This document shows positions 54,568 to 63,099 of a stretch of DNA of 64,000 nucleotides, one piece after another. Numbering within the stretch: the first letter of the stretch is position 1; every line of letters starts with the position of its first letter. The position numbers and the translations under genes were made by a program. Under the pieces are notes generated by a model. That model ran no database searches and had not been told where the DNA came from. It saw only the letters and a program-made list of their open reading frames with translations. This DNA comes from an uncultured Clostridia bacterium (GTDB lineage: Bacteria; Bacillota; Clostridia; TANB77; CAG-508), in NCBI GenBank assembly GCA_949538735.1, contig CATGLK010000003.1, forward strand, positions 1 to 64,000. The letters are read 5' to 3'.

Positions 54568-56424
54568 TTAGCCTATGGCATGAAATGGGCAACTAGCTAA
54601 ACAAGTACCACACTTAATACACTTATCTTGGTCAATAACCCTTTTATCTCTGCCTTCACCCTTAATAGCATCAACTGGGCAATGTTTTTGGCACAAGCCA
54701 CAGCCCTTGCACTTCTCTTCATTTACAGTTATTTTTGCCATAGCCTTACATTCTAGAGCCCTACACACTTTAGAAACAACATGCTCTCTATATTCTTCTC
54801 TAAAATATTTTAAAGTACTAACAACTGGGTTTGGTGCACTTTGTCCTAATCCACATATACTTGATTTTTGAATGTTTGCTGCTAATTTTTCTAGTCTATA
54901 TATATCTAATTCTGTTCCGTCTCCATTGCATATTTTTTCTAATATTTCTAACATTCTTTTAGTTCCAATTCTACAAGGTGTACATTTACCACAACTTTCA
55001 CTAACTGTAAATTCCAAGTAGAATTTTGCAAGTGATACCATACATTTTGTGTCATCCATTACAATTAATCCACCAGAACCCATCATAGAACCGATTTCTT
55101 TTAAAGATTCATAATCAATTGGAGTGTCTAAATGTTCTTTTGGAATACATCCACCTGAAGGTCCACCAGTCTGTGCAGCTTTAAATTCTCTACCATTTGG
55201 AATTCCGCCACCTATGTCAAATACAATTTCTCTTAAAGTTGTTCCCATAGGCACTTCCACCAATCCTATGTTGTTTACATTTCCACCTAATGCAAATACT
55301 TTTGTTCCTTTTGAATTTGCTGTTCCAATTGATGAATACCATTCTGCACCATTTAATATAATTTGTGCTATATTTGCATATGTTTCAACATTATTGATTA
55401 ATGTTGGTTTTCCCCATAATCCTGCTTGTGCTGGATATGGTGGTTTTACTCTTGGTTGTCCTCTTCTTCCTTCAATTGATTCTAATAGAGCTGTTTCTTC
55501 TCCACATACAAATGCTCCTGCACCTAATCTTATTTCTATATCAAAATCAAAGTTTGTTCCAAATATATTTTGGCCTAATATTCCATAGTCTCTTGCTTGA
55601 TTAATTGCTATTTCAAGTCTTTTTACAGCTATTGGATATTCTGCCCTTACATATATGTAGCCTTTATTTGCTCCTATGCAATATGCTGCAATTGCCATTG
55701 CTTCTAAAACAGAATGTGGGTCACCTTCTAGGATACTTCTATCCATAAATGCTCCTGGATCTCCTTCATCTGCGTTACATACAACATATTTTTGATTTCC
55801 TTCTGATGCTTTTGTAAGTTCCCACTTTTTCCCTGTTGGGAAACCTGCTCCACCTCTTCCACGTAGTCCTGATTCTGATATTGTTTTTATTACATCATCT
55901 GGTGTTAATTCTTTTAAACATTTTTCTAATGCTTTGTATCCGTCAAAAGCTATGTATTCATCTATATTTTCAGGGTTTATTACCCCACAATTTTTAAGTG
56001 CAATTCTTTTTTGCTTTTTGTAGAATGATAGTTCATCTAAGCTATTTACTTTTGTACCATCAATGTCTTTGCAAAGTAGTCTTTCTACATTTTTTCCTTC
56101 TATTATGTGTGTTTGAATAATTTCTTCACAGTCATTTGGTGTTACATTTGCATAAAATGTATCTTCTGGTCTTATTATTACAATTGGACCTTTGGCACAC
56201 AAACCAAAACATCCTGTTTTTATTACTCTTACATTTTCTATATTTTTTTCTTTTAAAATTCTTCTAAAATTTTCTAAAATTTCAGGTGACTTAGATGATG
56301 TACATCCTGTACCATGGCAAACTAAGATGTGTTTTTCTCTTGTATCTGCTTTAGTGTTTACTCTTAAATCTAACTCTTTTCTTTTTTCTTCTCTAATTTT
56401 ATGAAGTTCTTCCAAAGTTTTCAT
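54568..56424 (-). CDS. hydB: NADH-binding NuoF-like hydrogenase subunit (HydB/HndC)
   Basis: Encodes 618 residues from the ATG at 56424 (GGAGGT upstream). N-terminal thioredoxin-like 2Fe-2S domain (CHGTGCTSS ... TGCFGLCAKGP), FMN/NADH part with GRGGAGFPTGKKWE and NADEGDPGAF, a cluster motif ESCGKCTPCRIGT, and two C-terminal 4Fe-4S motifs. This is the subunit where NADH and ferredoxin electrons meet. Confidence 0.95.
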   Translation of the reverse strand: MKTLEELHKIREEKRKELDLRVNTKADTREKHILVCHGTGCTSSKSPEILENFRRILKEKNIENVRVIKTGCFGLCAKGPIVIIRPEDTFYANVTPNDCEEIIQTHIIEGKNVERLLCKDIDGTKVNSLDELSFYKKQKRIALKNCGVINPENIDEYIAFDGYKALEKCLKELTPDDVIKTISESGLRGRGGAGFPTGKKWELTKASEGNQKYVVCNADEGDPGAFMDRSILEGDPHSVLEAMAIAAYCIGANKGYIYVRAEYPIAVKRLEIAINQARDYGILGQNIFGTNFDFDIEIRLGAGAFVCGEETALLESIEGRRGQPRVKPPYPAQAGLWGKPTLINNVETYANIAQIILNGAEWYSSIGTANSKGTKVFALGGNVNNIGLVEVPMGTTLREIVFDIGGGIPNGREFKAAQTGGPSGGCIPKEHLDTPIDYESLKEIGSMMGSGGLIVMDDTKCMVSLAKFYLEFTVSESCGKCTPCRIGTKRMLEILEKICNGDGTELDIYRLEKLAANIQKSSICGLGQSAPNPVVSTLKYFREEYREHVVSKVCRALECKAMAKITVNEEKCKGCGLCQKHCPVDAIKGEGRDKRVIDQDKCIKCGTCLASCPFHAIG

Positions 56425-56453
56425 CTTTACCTCCATTACATTTTTGTATTTAT

Positions 56454-56960
56454 CTAATTATTGTTTTCTGCTTGAATTAATTCGTCTAATACTTTATCTA
56501 ATTTTTGCACAGTAGCTTTTCCATATACTTCATTATTTATTGTAAATACTGGTGCTAATCCACATGCACCTACACATCTAGTTTCTTCTATTGTAAATAG
56601 TCCATCTTGGGTTGTTTGACCTGGTCCTATTTTTAGTCTATCTGTTAATCTATCCATTATTTTTTGAGAACCTTTTACATAGCAAGCTGTTCCTAAACAT
56701 ACTGATATTTTATATTTTCCTTGTGGTTCTAATGAAAATCTTGAATAGAATGTAACAACTCCATATACTTCTGCAAGTGGAATTGATAAAAACTCTGATA
56801 GTTCTTGTTGAACATTTTTTGGAACATATCCATAATGTTCTTGTATTTCGTTTAACATTTGAATTAAATTGTCTTTTTCTGGTTTGTAAACTGAAAATAA
56901 TTCTTCTAAAAAGGCATCTTTTCCATTATTTTCGCAACAACAGTTTTTGTTTTCGCACAT
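56454..56960 (-). CDS. hydC: NuoE-like 2Fe-2S hydrogenase subunit (HydC/HndA)
   Basis: Encodes 168 residues with a Cys-rich start (CENKNCCCENN) and the thioredoxin-like 2Fe-2S fold: CLGTACYVKGSQ and ETRCVGACGLAP hold the four cluster cysteines. With the two downstream genes it forms the trimeric hydrogenase. It is first in the operon after GGAGG. Confidence 0.95.
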   Translation of the reverse strand: MCENKNCCCENNGKDAFLEELFSVYKPEKDNLIQMLNEIQEHYGYVPKNVQQELSEFLSIPLAEVYGVVTFYSRFSLEPQGKYKISVCLGTACYVKGSQKIMDRLTDRLKIGPGQTTQDGLFTIEETRCVGACGLAPVFTINNEVYGKATVQKLDKVLDELIQAENNN

Positions 56961-57136
56961 ATTTTTTCCTCCTTTAATAATATGTATTAGTCTACTTTAT
57001 AAATTATATCAAACTAATTTTTTTTATACAATGGTTTTTGAAAATTTTACATTTTTATGTCTTTTTTTGTTTTTTCTTGACTTATTTTTTATTTTATAAT
57101 ATTCTATTACCATAAAATAAAAGGAGGTTGATTTTT

Positions 57137-57604
57137 ATGGGATACGATTATTCTAGTTACTACGCAGCTCGTGATTATAGCACTGCAGCACTTGATACAA
57201 CAATATTTGGTGCCGCAATGGGAGTAATGATATTTGCTTTATTAGTTGGCCTAGTAATAGGTATCATTCAATTAGTTGCTATGTGGAAATTGTACAAAAA
57301 AGCAGGTCAAGCTGGTTGGAAATCTATAATTCCAATTTATAATCTTGTTATATTATTCAAAATCGCTGGGCTTTCACCTTGGCTAATACTAGTTTATTTA
57401 CTTGCAATTGTTCCTTTTATAGGATGGATCGCAGGAATTGCTATGACAGCTATTCTATGTTATAAACTAGCATTATCATTTGGAAAAGATATTGGTTGGG
57501 CTGTTGGTCTTTACTTCTTAGCACCTATTTTCTATATGATTCTCGCATTCGGAAAATCAGAATATGTTGGACCTAGTGGAGTACAAACAACTAACGCAGA
57601 ATAA
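57137..57604 (+). CDS. DUF5684-like membrane protein
   Basis: Encodes 155 residues from the ATG at 57137 after AAAGGAGGT. After a Tyr/Ser-rich start come three or four hydrophobic helices with the family core WKLYKKAGQAGWKSIIPIYNLVIL. Role unknown; proteins of this kind may help in surface assembly. Confidence 0.75.
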   Translation: MGYDYSSYYAARDYSTAALDTTIFGAAMGVMIFALLVGLVIGIIQLVAMWKLYKKAGQAGWKSIIPIYNLVILFKIAGLSPWLILVYLLAIVPFIGWIAGIAMTAILCYKLALSFGKDIGWAVGLYFLAPIFYMILAFGKSEYVGPSGVQTTNAE

Positions 57605-57610
57605 AACAAA

Positions 57611-57649
57611 AATAGTAACAATCTCAGTTGAAATTGTTACTATTTTCTT
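57611..57649. terminator. Convergent terminator
   Basis: AATAGTAACAAT (57611-57622) pairs with ATTGTTACTATT (57633-57644), 12 bp, with T runs both ways. It includes the corrected stop codon of the acetyltransferase gene. Confidence 0.75.
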
Positions 57650-58156
57650 ATTATTCTATTAAATTCTACAACTGTAACATTATTTGGTATATCTTTTAAA
57701 ACCGTTGTATTTGCTCCTATTTTTACATTATTCCCTATTTTTATTGGTCCGAAGTACTTTTGCTCCAGCACCAACCATAACATTATTACCTATATCAGGA
57801 TGTCTTTTATTTTTATCCTTTCCAGTTCCACCTAATGTTGAATTATGATAAATAGTACAATTATTCCCGATTGTTGCAGTTTCACCTATCACAATTCCCA
57901 TGCCATGGTCAATAAAGAGCCTTCTTCCTATTCTTGCCCCTGGATGTATTTCTATACCAGTAAAAAATCTTCCTATTTGAGATACTAATCTAGCCAAAAA
58001 CTTTAATTTATGTCTATATAGGAAATGTGCTAATCTATGAAATACCAAAATATGAAATCCTGGATATAAAATAATTACTTCTAAAATATTTCTACTTGCT
58101 GGGTCCTTTTTCTTTATATTTTTTGCATCTTCATACAATTCTTTAAAAACTCTCAT
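57640..58156 (-). CDS. cysE: Serine O-acetyltransferase completed by a +1 shift at CGG
   Basis: Start ATG at 58156 after AAAGGTGAT. The N-terminal helical part and left-handed beta-helix ([27 protein letters not shown], residues 70-96; [24 protein letters not shown]) are standard. The zero frame ends soon after an in-frame CGG (57751-57749). Dropping the C continues [18 protein letters not shown] and stops at 57640, total 171 residues, the usual short CysE of Firmicutes. It makes O-acetylserine for cysteine synthesis. Confidence 0.85.
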
Positions 58157-58202
58157 ACATATCACCTTTATTTATAATATGCATAAGAGTTTTATTTTGA
58201 TA

Positions 58203-58889
58203 TTATGTTTCCGATACTTCATTAACATTTTTTAATGATGTAATTGTTCTTAATAATTCATTTTTCTTAAATCCTTTGTTGTTATATTCTCCAACTATTT
58301 TTATTACTTCTTCTTCAGTATCTGATTCATCTTTATTTGGTCTTTTAATATTTTTTATTTCTACATTGTAATCAGTTAAATTGTCCTCTATTTCAGCTAA
58401 TGTTTCTTTTACATTTTTACTAATTTTAACTTTCAATTCTAGTATAGAAAAATGGTCTAATCTATCAGAGATTTTATATGAATATGAAAGAATAACATAT
58501 GCTACCAATGTAGCTACTATTCCACCTAAGTAAAATCCTGCACCTATACTTAATCCAATACAGGTAACTGTTAAAAGTCCTGCTGCTGTTGTTAAGCCTT
58601 TTACATTAAATCCATCTCTTAAAATTGTTCCTGCACCTATAAAACCTATTCCAGATAATAATTGTGCAGGTATTCTTGATGGGTCTATATCATATAATTC
58701 TGACATATATTCTCCACAAATCATTACTAAAACTGCACTTACTCCTACTAATGCATGTGTTCTAAATCCTGCTGGTTTGCTCCAAGATGACCTTTCTAGT
58801 CCAATTACTCCTGCTAGCATACATCCTAATACTATTTTTGCAATTGATTGAAACCAAAATGATGAAGCAATGCTTACTATAATTTCCAT
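58203..58889 (-). CDS. mgtC: MgtC/SapB family membrane protein
   Basis: Encodes 228 residues with five hydrophobic helices; the family motifs GLERSSWSKPAGFRTHALVG and GIGFIGAGTIL are present. The C-terminal 75 residues form a small soluble domain. In other bacteria MgtC helps survival under low magnesium. Confidence 0.9.
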   Translation of the reverse strand: MEIIVSIASSFWFQSIAKIVLGCMLAGVIGLERSSWSKPAGFRTHALVGVSAVLVMICGEYMSELYDIDPSRIPAQLLSGIGFIGAGTILRDGFNVKGLTTAAGLLTVTCIGLSIGAGFYLGGIVATLVAYVILSYSYKISDRLDHFSILELKVKISKNVKETLAEIEDNLTDYNVEIKNIKRPNKDESDTEEEVIKIVGEYNNKGFKKNELLRTITSLKNVNEVSET

Positions 58890-59043
58890 TTCTATCCCCT
58901 TCTATTTTTATTTTCCATATTTAAAATTTAACATATTTTCTTATAAAAGTAAATACTGTATTTTAATTATTGCTTGAATTTTTCTTGTTTTTCGCCAGCA
59001 TACGTGTTAGAATATATGTAAAAATCCTTGAAAGGAGAAAGTG

Positions 59044-61007
59044 ATGTTTAAATTACATTCAGATTACAAACCAACTGGTGACCAACCACAGGCAATAGAA
59101 TATTTAAGTAAAGGAATTCAAGAAGGCAAGAAATTTCAAACATTATTAGGAGTTACAGGATCTCGGAAAAACTTTCACAATGGCAAATATAATAAACAAA
59201 GTTCAAAAGCCAACATTAGTTTTGGCTCATAACAAAACACTTGCAGGGCAATTATACTCTGAGTTCAAAGAATTTTTCCCAGAAAATAATGTTGAATATT
59301 TTGTAAGTTATTACGATTATTATCAACCTGAAAGTTATATTCCTTCAACAGATACATATATAGAAAAAGATTCATCTGTAAATGAAGAAATAGATAAATT
59401 AAGGCATTCTGCAACACTTTCATTATTTGAAACAAGAGATGTAATAATAGTTGCATCAGTTTCCTGTATATATGGTTTAGGAGACCCTGAAGATTATCAA
59501 GAAATGATGTTATCTTTAAGAGCTGGAATGAACAAATCAAGAGACCAAGTATTGAAAAAATTAATAACAATGCAATATACAAGAAATGAAATTGACTTTA
59601 AAAGAGGAACATTTAGAGCAAAAGGCGACATAGTTGAAATATATCCATCTGACCAATCAGAATCAGCTGTAAGAGTTGAATTTTGGGGAGATGAAATTGA
59701 AAAAATAACAGAAATAAATCCATTAACAGGAAAAGCAATAGGAACAAGAAAACATATATTAATTTCGCCAGCATCACATTATGTTACAACAAGAGATAAA
59801 ATGGAAAGAGCTTTAGGAACAATTGAAAAAGAAATGGAAGAACGTGTTAAATACTTTAAATCTAAAAATAAATTAATTGAAGCTCAAAGAATAGAAGAAA
59901 GAACAAATTTCGATATGGAAATGATGAAAGAAACAGGATTTTGTTCTGGTATAGAAAACTATTCAAGACATATTAGCGGTAGAGCTGAAGGAAGCCCTCC
60001 CTACACTTTATTTGACTATTTTCCAGATGACTTTTTACTATTAATAGACGAGTCTCATGCAACAATTCCACAGGTAAAGGCAATGTATAATGGAGATAGA
60101 GCAAGAAAGGAATCTTTAATAAATTATGGTTTTAGACTTCCATCAGCATTTGATAATAGACCATTAAAATTCGAAGAGTTTGAAGAGCGAATAAATCAAG
60201 TAGTATTTGTAAGTGCAACACCTGCCGATTATGAAAAAGAACACGCAAAAGATAATGTTGTAGAGCAAATTATAAGGCCAACAGGTCTATTAGACCCTAA
60301 AATAGAAGTAAAACCAGTAGAGAATCAAATAGATGATTTAATTGAACAAATTAGAGTAAGAGTTGAACGAAAAGAAAGAGTATTGGTAACAACTTTAACG
60401 AAAAAAATGGCAGAAGATTTAACAGAATATTTAAAAAGCTTAGATATCAAAGTAAATTATATGCATTCTGGAACAAAGGCTTTGGAAAGAATGGAAATTA
60501 TACGTAATTTAAGACTTCGGAGAATTTGATGTTCTAGTTGGAATAAATCTTCTAAGAGAAGGTTTAGACATTCCAGAAGTATCTTTAGTTGCAATATTGG
60601 ATGCTGATAAAGAAGGTTTTTTACGTTCAGAAAGGTCGCTAATTCAAACAATTGGACGTGCTGCTAGAAATACAGACGGAACAGTTATAATGTATGCAGA
60701 CGAACTAACAGATTCTATGGATAAAGCTATTTCTGAGACTAATAGAAGAAGAAAAATTCAAGAAGAATATAACAAAAAGCACAATATTAAACCAAAAACT
60801 ATTAATAAATCTGTAAGAGATACAATTTCTATTACTAAAGCTGATGATATAGAAGTTGAATATAAATTGGAAAAAGATGAAGATATCAAAGCTACAATAG
60901 AGAAATTAACAGACGAAATGCTTACTTATGCAGCACAAATGGAATTTGAGAAAGCTGCTGAACTTCGTGATAAAATTAGAGAATTGGAAAAATTAATTTC
61001 TGACTAA
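59044..61007 (+). CDS. uvrB: Excinuclease subunit UvrB, joined over two +1 shifts at CGG
   Basis: Start ATG at 59044 after AAAGGAG. The zero frame gives 40 residues to the P-loop, where GVTGS is followed by in-frame CGG (59164-59166) instead of glycine; without that C it reads [15 protein letters not shown]. It continues 451 residues to RLRR, with a second CGG (60518-60520); without that C it reads [19 protein letters not shown]. The last part ends at 61007 with the UvrB/UvrC domain ([20 protein letters not shown]). The joined protein has 653 residues, the family's usual length, with all helicase motifs. It is the damage-recognition helicase of nucleotide excision repair. Confidence 0.88.
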
Positions 61008-61050
61008 ACTTTGGTTATGTAATAGGAAAAGCGAACTTCTCTATACCATA

Positions 61051-61078
61051 AAAAGAGCACATATAATTGTGCTCTTTT
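61051..61078. terminator. Convergent terminator between uvrB and the 79-residue islet gene
   Basis: AAAAGAGCAC and GTGCTCTTTT form a 10-bp stem with an 8-base loop and T runs both ways. Confidence 0.85.
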
Positions 61079-61084
61079 CTTCCT

Positions 61085-61324
61085 TTAATATTTATACTTC
61101 TTATAGTTATTAAGGAACGTACGGTAATCCATATAATAATATTCTGGATTACCCTTTTCATCTTGAACTAAAAGCTGGATATCTTCTTTATCCAATATCT
61201 TTGCCCAAAATGAGAAACCAAACTCTTCATATCTTTGAAGGTTTTTGTTTTTTGGATGAACTTGAGTGTATCCATCCTCTTTCAAATGTTTCCGGATAGC
61301 TTTGTTAATTGATTTTTGTCTCAT
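61085..61324 (-). CDS. 79-residue orphan islet gene
   Basis: Encodes 79 residues with a basic helical start (RQKSINKAIRKHLKEDGYT) and a beta-rich end ending in YKKYKY. I see no family. It contains one in-frame CGG for Arg (61294-61292); removing the C would stop at once, so it is a true Arg codon. Promoter and terminator of its own; a likely acquired gene. Confidence 0.6.
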   Translation of the reverse strand: MRQKSINKAIRKHLKEDGYTQVHPKNKNLQRYEEFGFSFWAKILDKEDIQLLVQDEKGNPEYYYMDYRTFLNNYKKYKY

Positions 61325-61361
61325 AATGTACCTCCGCAGCCACTTGGCTTTTATGTATACT

Positions 61362-61390
61362 ATTATAACATATATTTACATACTTGGCAA
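61362..61390 (-). promoter_or_regulatory. Promoter of the 79-residue islet gene
   Basis: Read leftward: TTGCCA (61390-61385), 17 bp, TATAAT (61367-61362), followed by a short leader with GCGGAGG before the ATG. Confidence 0.65.
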
Positions 61391-61421
61391 GTATTTTATA
61401 TTTTAATATTTCTTACCATTT

Positions 61422-62303
61422 CTAGTCAATATTTATTAACTCATACTCTCTTGTTCCAAATCCAAGTTCAGCAGCTGCTTCAATTGTATGAATTCCATTT
61501 TGTCTTTCTACTCTTTCTACAAAATGATCTCTTCCTGGATCTTCTGAATTGTATACTAAATCGATACAAGCTTGATCTATCGCAATTGGATCTAAACTTG
61601 CAAGAATTCCAATATCTTTCATACATGGATCTTCTGCAACTGCACAACAATCACAATCAACTGACAAATTGCACATTACATTTATATATACAATATTTCC
61701 TTTGAAAAATTCAACTACTGATTGGCTACTGTCTGCCATCGCCTCTAAGAATTTGTCTTGTTCTGCTACATAATCCCATAATTTAGTTTGGTCTTTTGTT
61801 TGTCCTGCTGTATGTATCCAAGCTTTTCCTGCTGATGAACCACATCCAATTGATAATTGTTTCAATGCTCCACCATATCCTCCCATTGGATGACCTTTAA
61901 AGTGCGATAATACTAGCATTGAATCATAATTTTCCATATTCTTTCCAACGTAATTTTTAGTAATTACTTTTCCGTTTGGAATATCTAGTTCTAGGTCTTC
62001 TTTTTCGTCCATGATGTCTACATTAAAATATTTATTCCATCCATGTTCTTTCATTAATTCTTTATGCTTTTCTGTTGAATTTCTTGCTCCGTCATAAGCT
62101 GTATTGCATTCAACAACTGTTCCTTTTACTTTTTCTACTATTGCTTTTACAAATTCAGGTTTTATGTAGTTTTGGTTTCCTTTTTCTCCTGAATGTAATT
62201 TTACTGCTACTTTTCCTGGTAGCTCTTTTCCTAGTGTTTCATACATTTTTACAACACTTTCTGGTGTTATTTCTTTGCTAAAATAAACTTTTGCTTTTTG
62301 CAT
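61422..62303 (-). CDS. DUF362-family protein
   Basis: Encodes 293 residues. The parts SGEKGNQNYIKPEFVKAIVE, SHFKGHPMGGYGGALKQLSIGCGS and CDCCAVAEDPCMKDIGILAS with DPIAIDQACIDLV match DUF362 proteins, which carry Cys residues that may bind Fe-S clusters. Their function is not well established. It shares an orientation with the AIM24 gene, 30 bases upstream of it. Confidence 0.8.
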   Translation of the reverse strand: MQKAKVYFSKEITPESVVKMYETLGKELPGKVAVKLHSGEKGNQNYIKPEFVKAIVEKVKGTVVECNTAYDGARNSTEKHKELMKEHGWNKYFNVDIMDEKEDLELDIPNGKVITKNYVGKNMENYDSMLVLSHFKGHPMGGYGGALKQLSIGCGSSAGKAWIHTAGQTKDQTKLWDYVAEQDKFLEAMADSSQSVVEFFKGNIVYINVMCNLSVDCDCCAVAEDPCMKDIGILASLDPIAIDQACIDLVYNSEDPGRDHFVERVERQNGIHTIEAAAELGFGTREYELINID

Positions 62304-62332
62304 TTTTATCTTTCCTTTCTAAATTAAAATTA

Positions 62333-63016
62333 TTATCTAGAACTTGGCATATATGGAATTAATCTTCCTGCAAATTCATTAAAGTTTTGAGATTGCAACA
62401 TTACTCTTCCTGGTCCTACAAGTTTTGTTAGAAATAGTCCCTCTCCTCCTAAAAAGATATTTCCTAATCCTTTTATTGTTTCTACTTCATAAGATACTGT
62501 TGGCTCAAATGCAACAACATTTCCTGTATCGACTTTTAATACTTCTCCTGGTTGTAGTTGTTTTTCTATTACATCTCCATCAACTTCTAAGAATAATTTT
62601 CCATTACCTGTTGCTTTTTGTAATATAAATCCTTCTCCTCCAAATAATCCTGCACTAAATCTTTTTGTAAATGCTACTTGTGTATTTACGTTTTGTTCTG
62701 CACATAAAAATGCTCCTTTTTGTAACATAATTCCTGCTGGCATTTCTTTTAAATCTACTGATATTACATTTCCTGGTACTGTTGAACCAAATGCTACTGT
62801 TGCTCCATCTCTTGTTGCTGTATAATTTGCCATAAAGATTGATTCTCCTGAAAACATTCTGCCTAAGCTTTTCATTACTCCTCCTCTTGCATTTGTTTTC
62901 ATTTCTATTCCTTCTGATTGATATACCATCCCTCCTGATTGCGTATATACTGATTCTCCTGCGTTTAATTTCATTTCTACTACTGGTACTGTTTGTCCAA
63001 TTATTTTGTAGTCCAT
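62333..63016 (-). CDS. AIM24 / TIGR00266 family protein
   Basis: Encodes 227 residues, beta-rich, with PVVEMKLNAGESVYTQSGGM, SGESIFMANYTA, ATGNGKLFLEVDGDV and GGEGLFLTKLVGPG, all typical of the family (a Trp-rather-than-beta-helix-like triple-barrel of unknown function). It lies 84 bases from the next upstream gene. Confidence 0.88.
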   Translation of the reverse strand: MDYKIIGQTVPVVEMKLNAGESVYTQSGGMVYQSEGIEMKTNARGGVMKSLGRMFSGESIFMANYTATRDGATVAFGSTVPGNVISVDLKEMPAGIMLQKGAFLCAEQNVNTQVAFTKRFSAGLFGGEGFILQKATGNGKLFLEVDGDVIEKQLQPGEVLKVDTGNVVAFEPTVSYEVETIKGLGNIFLGGEGLFLTKLVGPGRVMLQSQNFNEFAGRLIPYMPSSR

Positions 63017-63099
63017 TTTTTATTCCTCCTTTTATTTCTTTTGTTATATTATATAAATAGTTATTTTTTTATGCAATATTTTTTATTCAATAAATAAAT

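Noticed and set aside
55124..55588. Rightward 154-codon frame inside hydB
   Set aside because: Shadow of a conserved hydrogenase subunit gene.
61292..61294. CGG in the 79-residue islet gene as a shift site
   Set aside because: Removing the C leads to a stop three codons later, so it is read as arginine.
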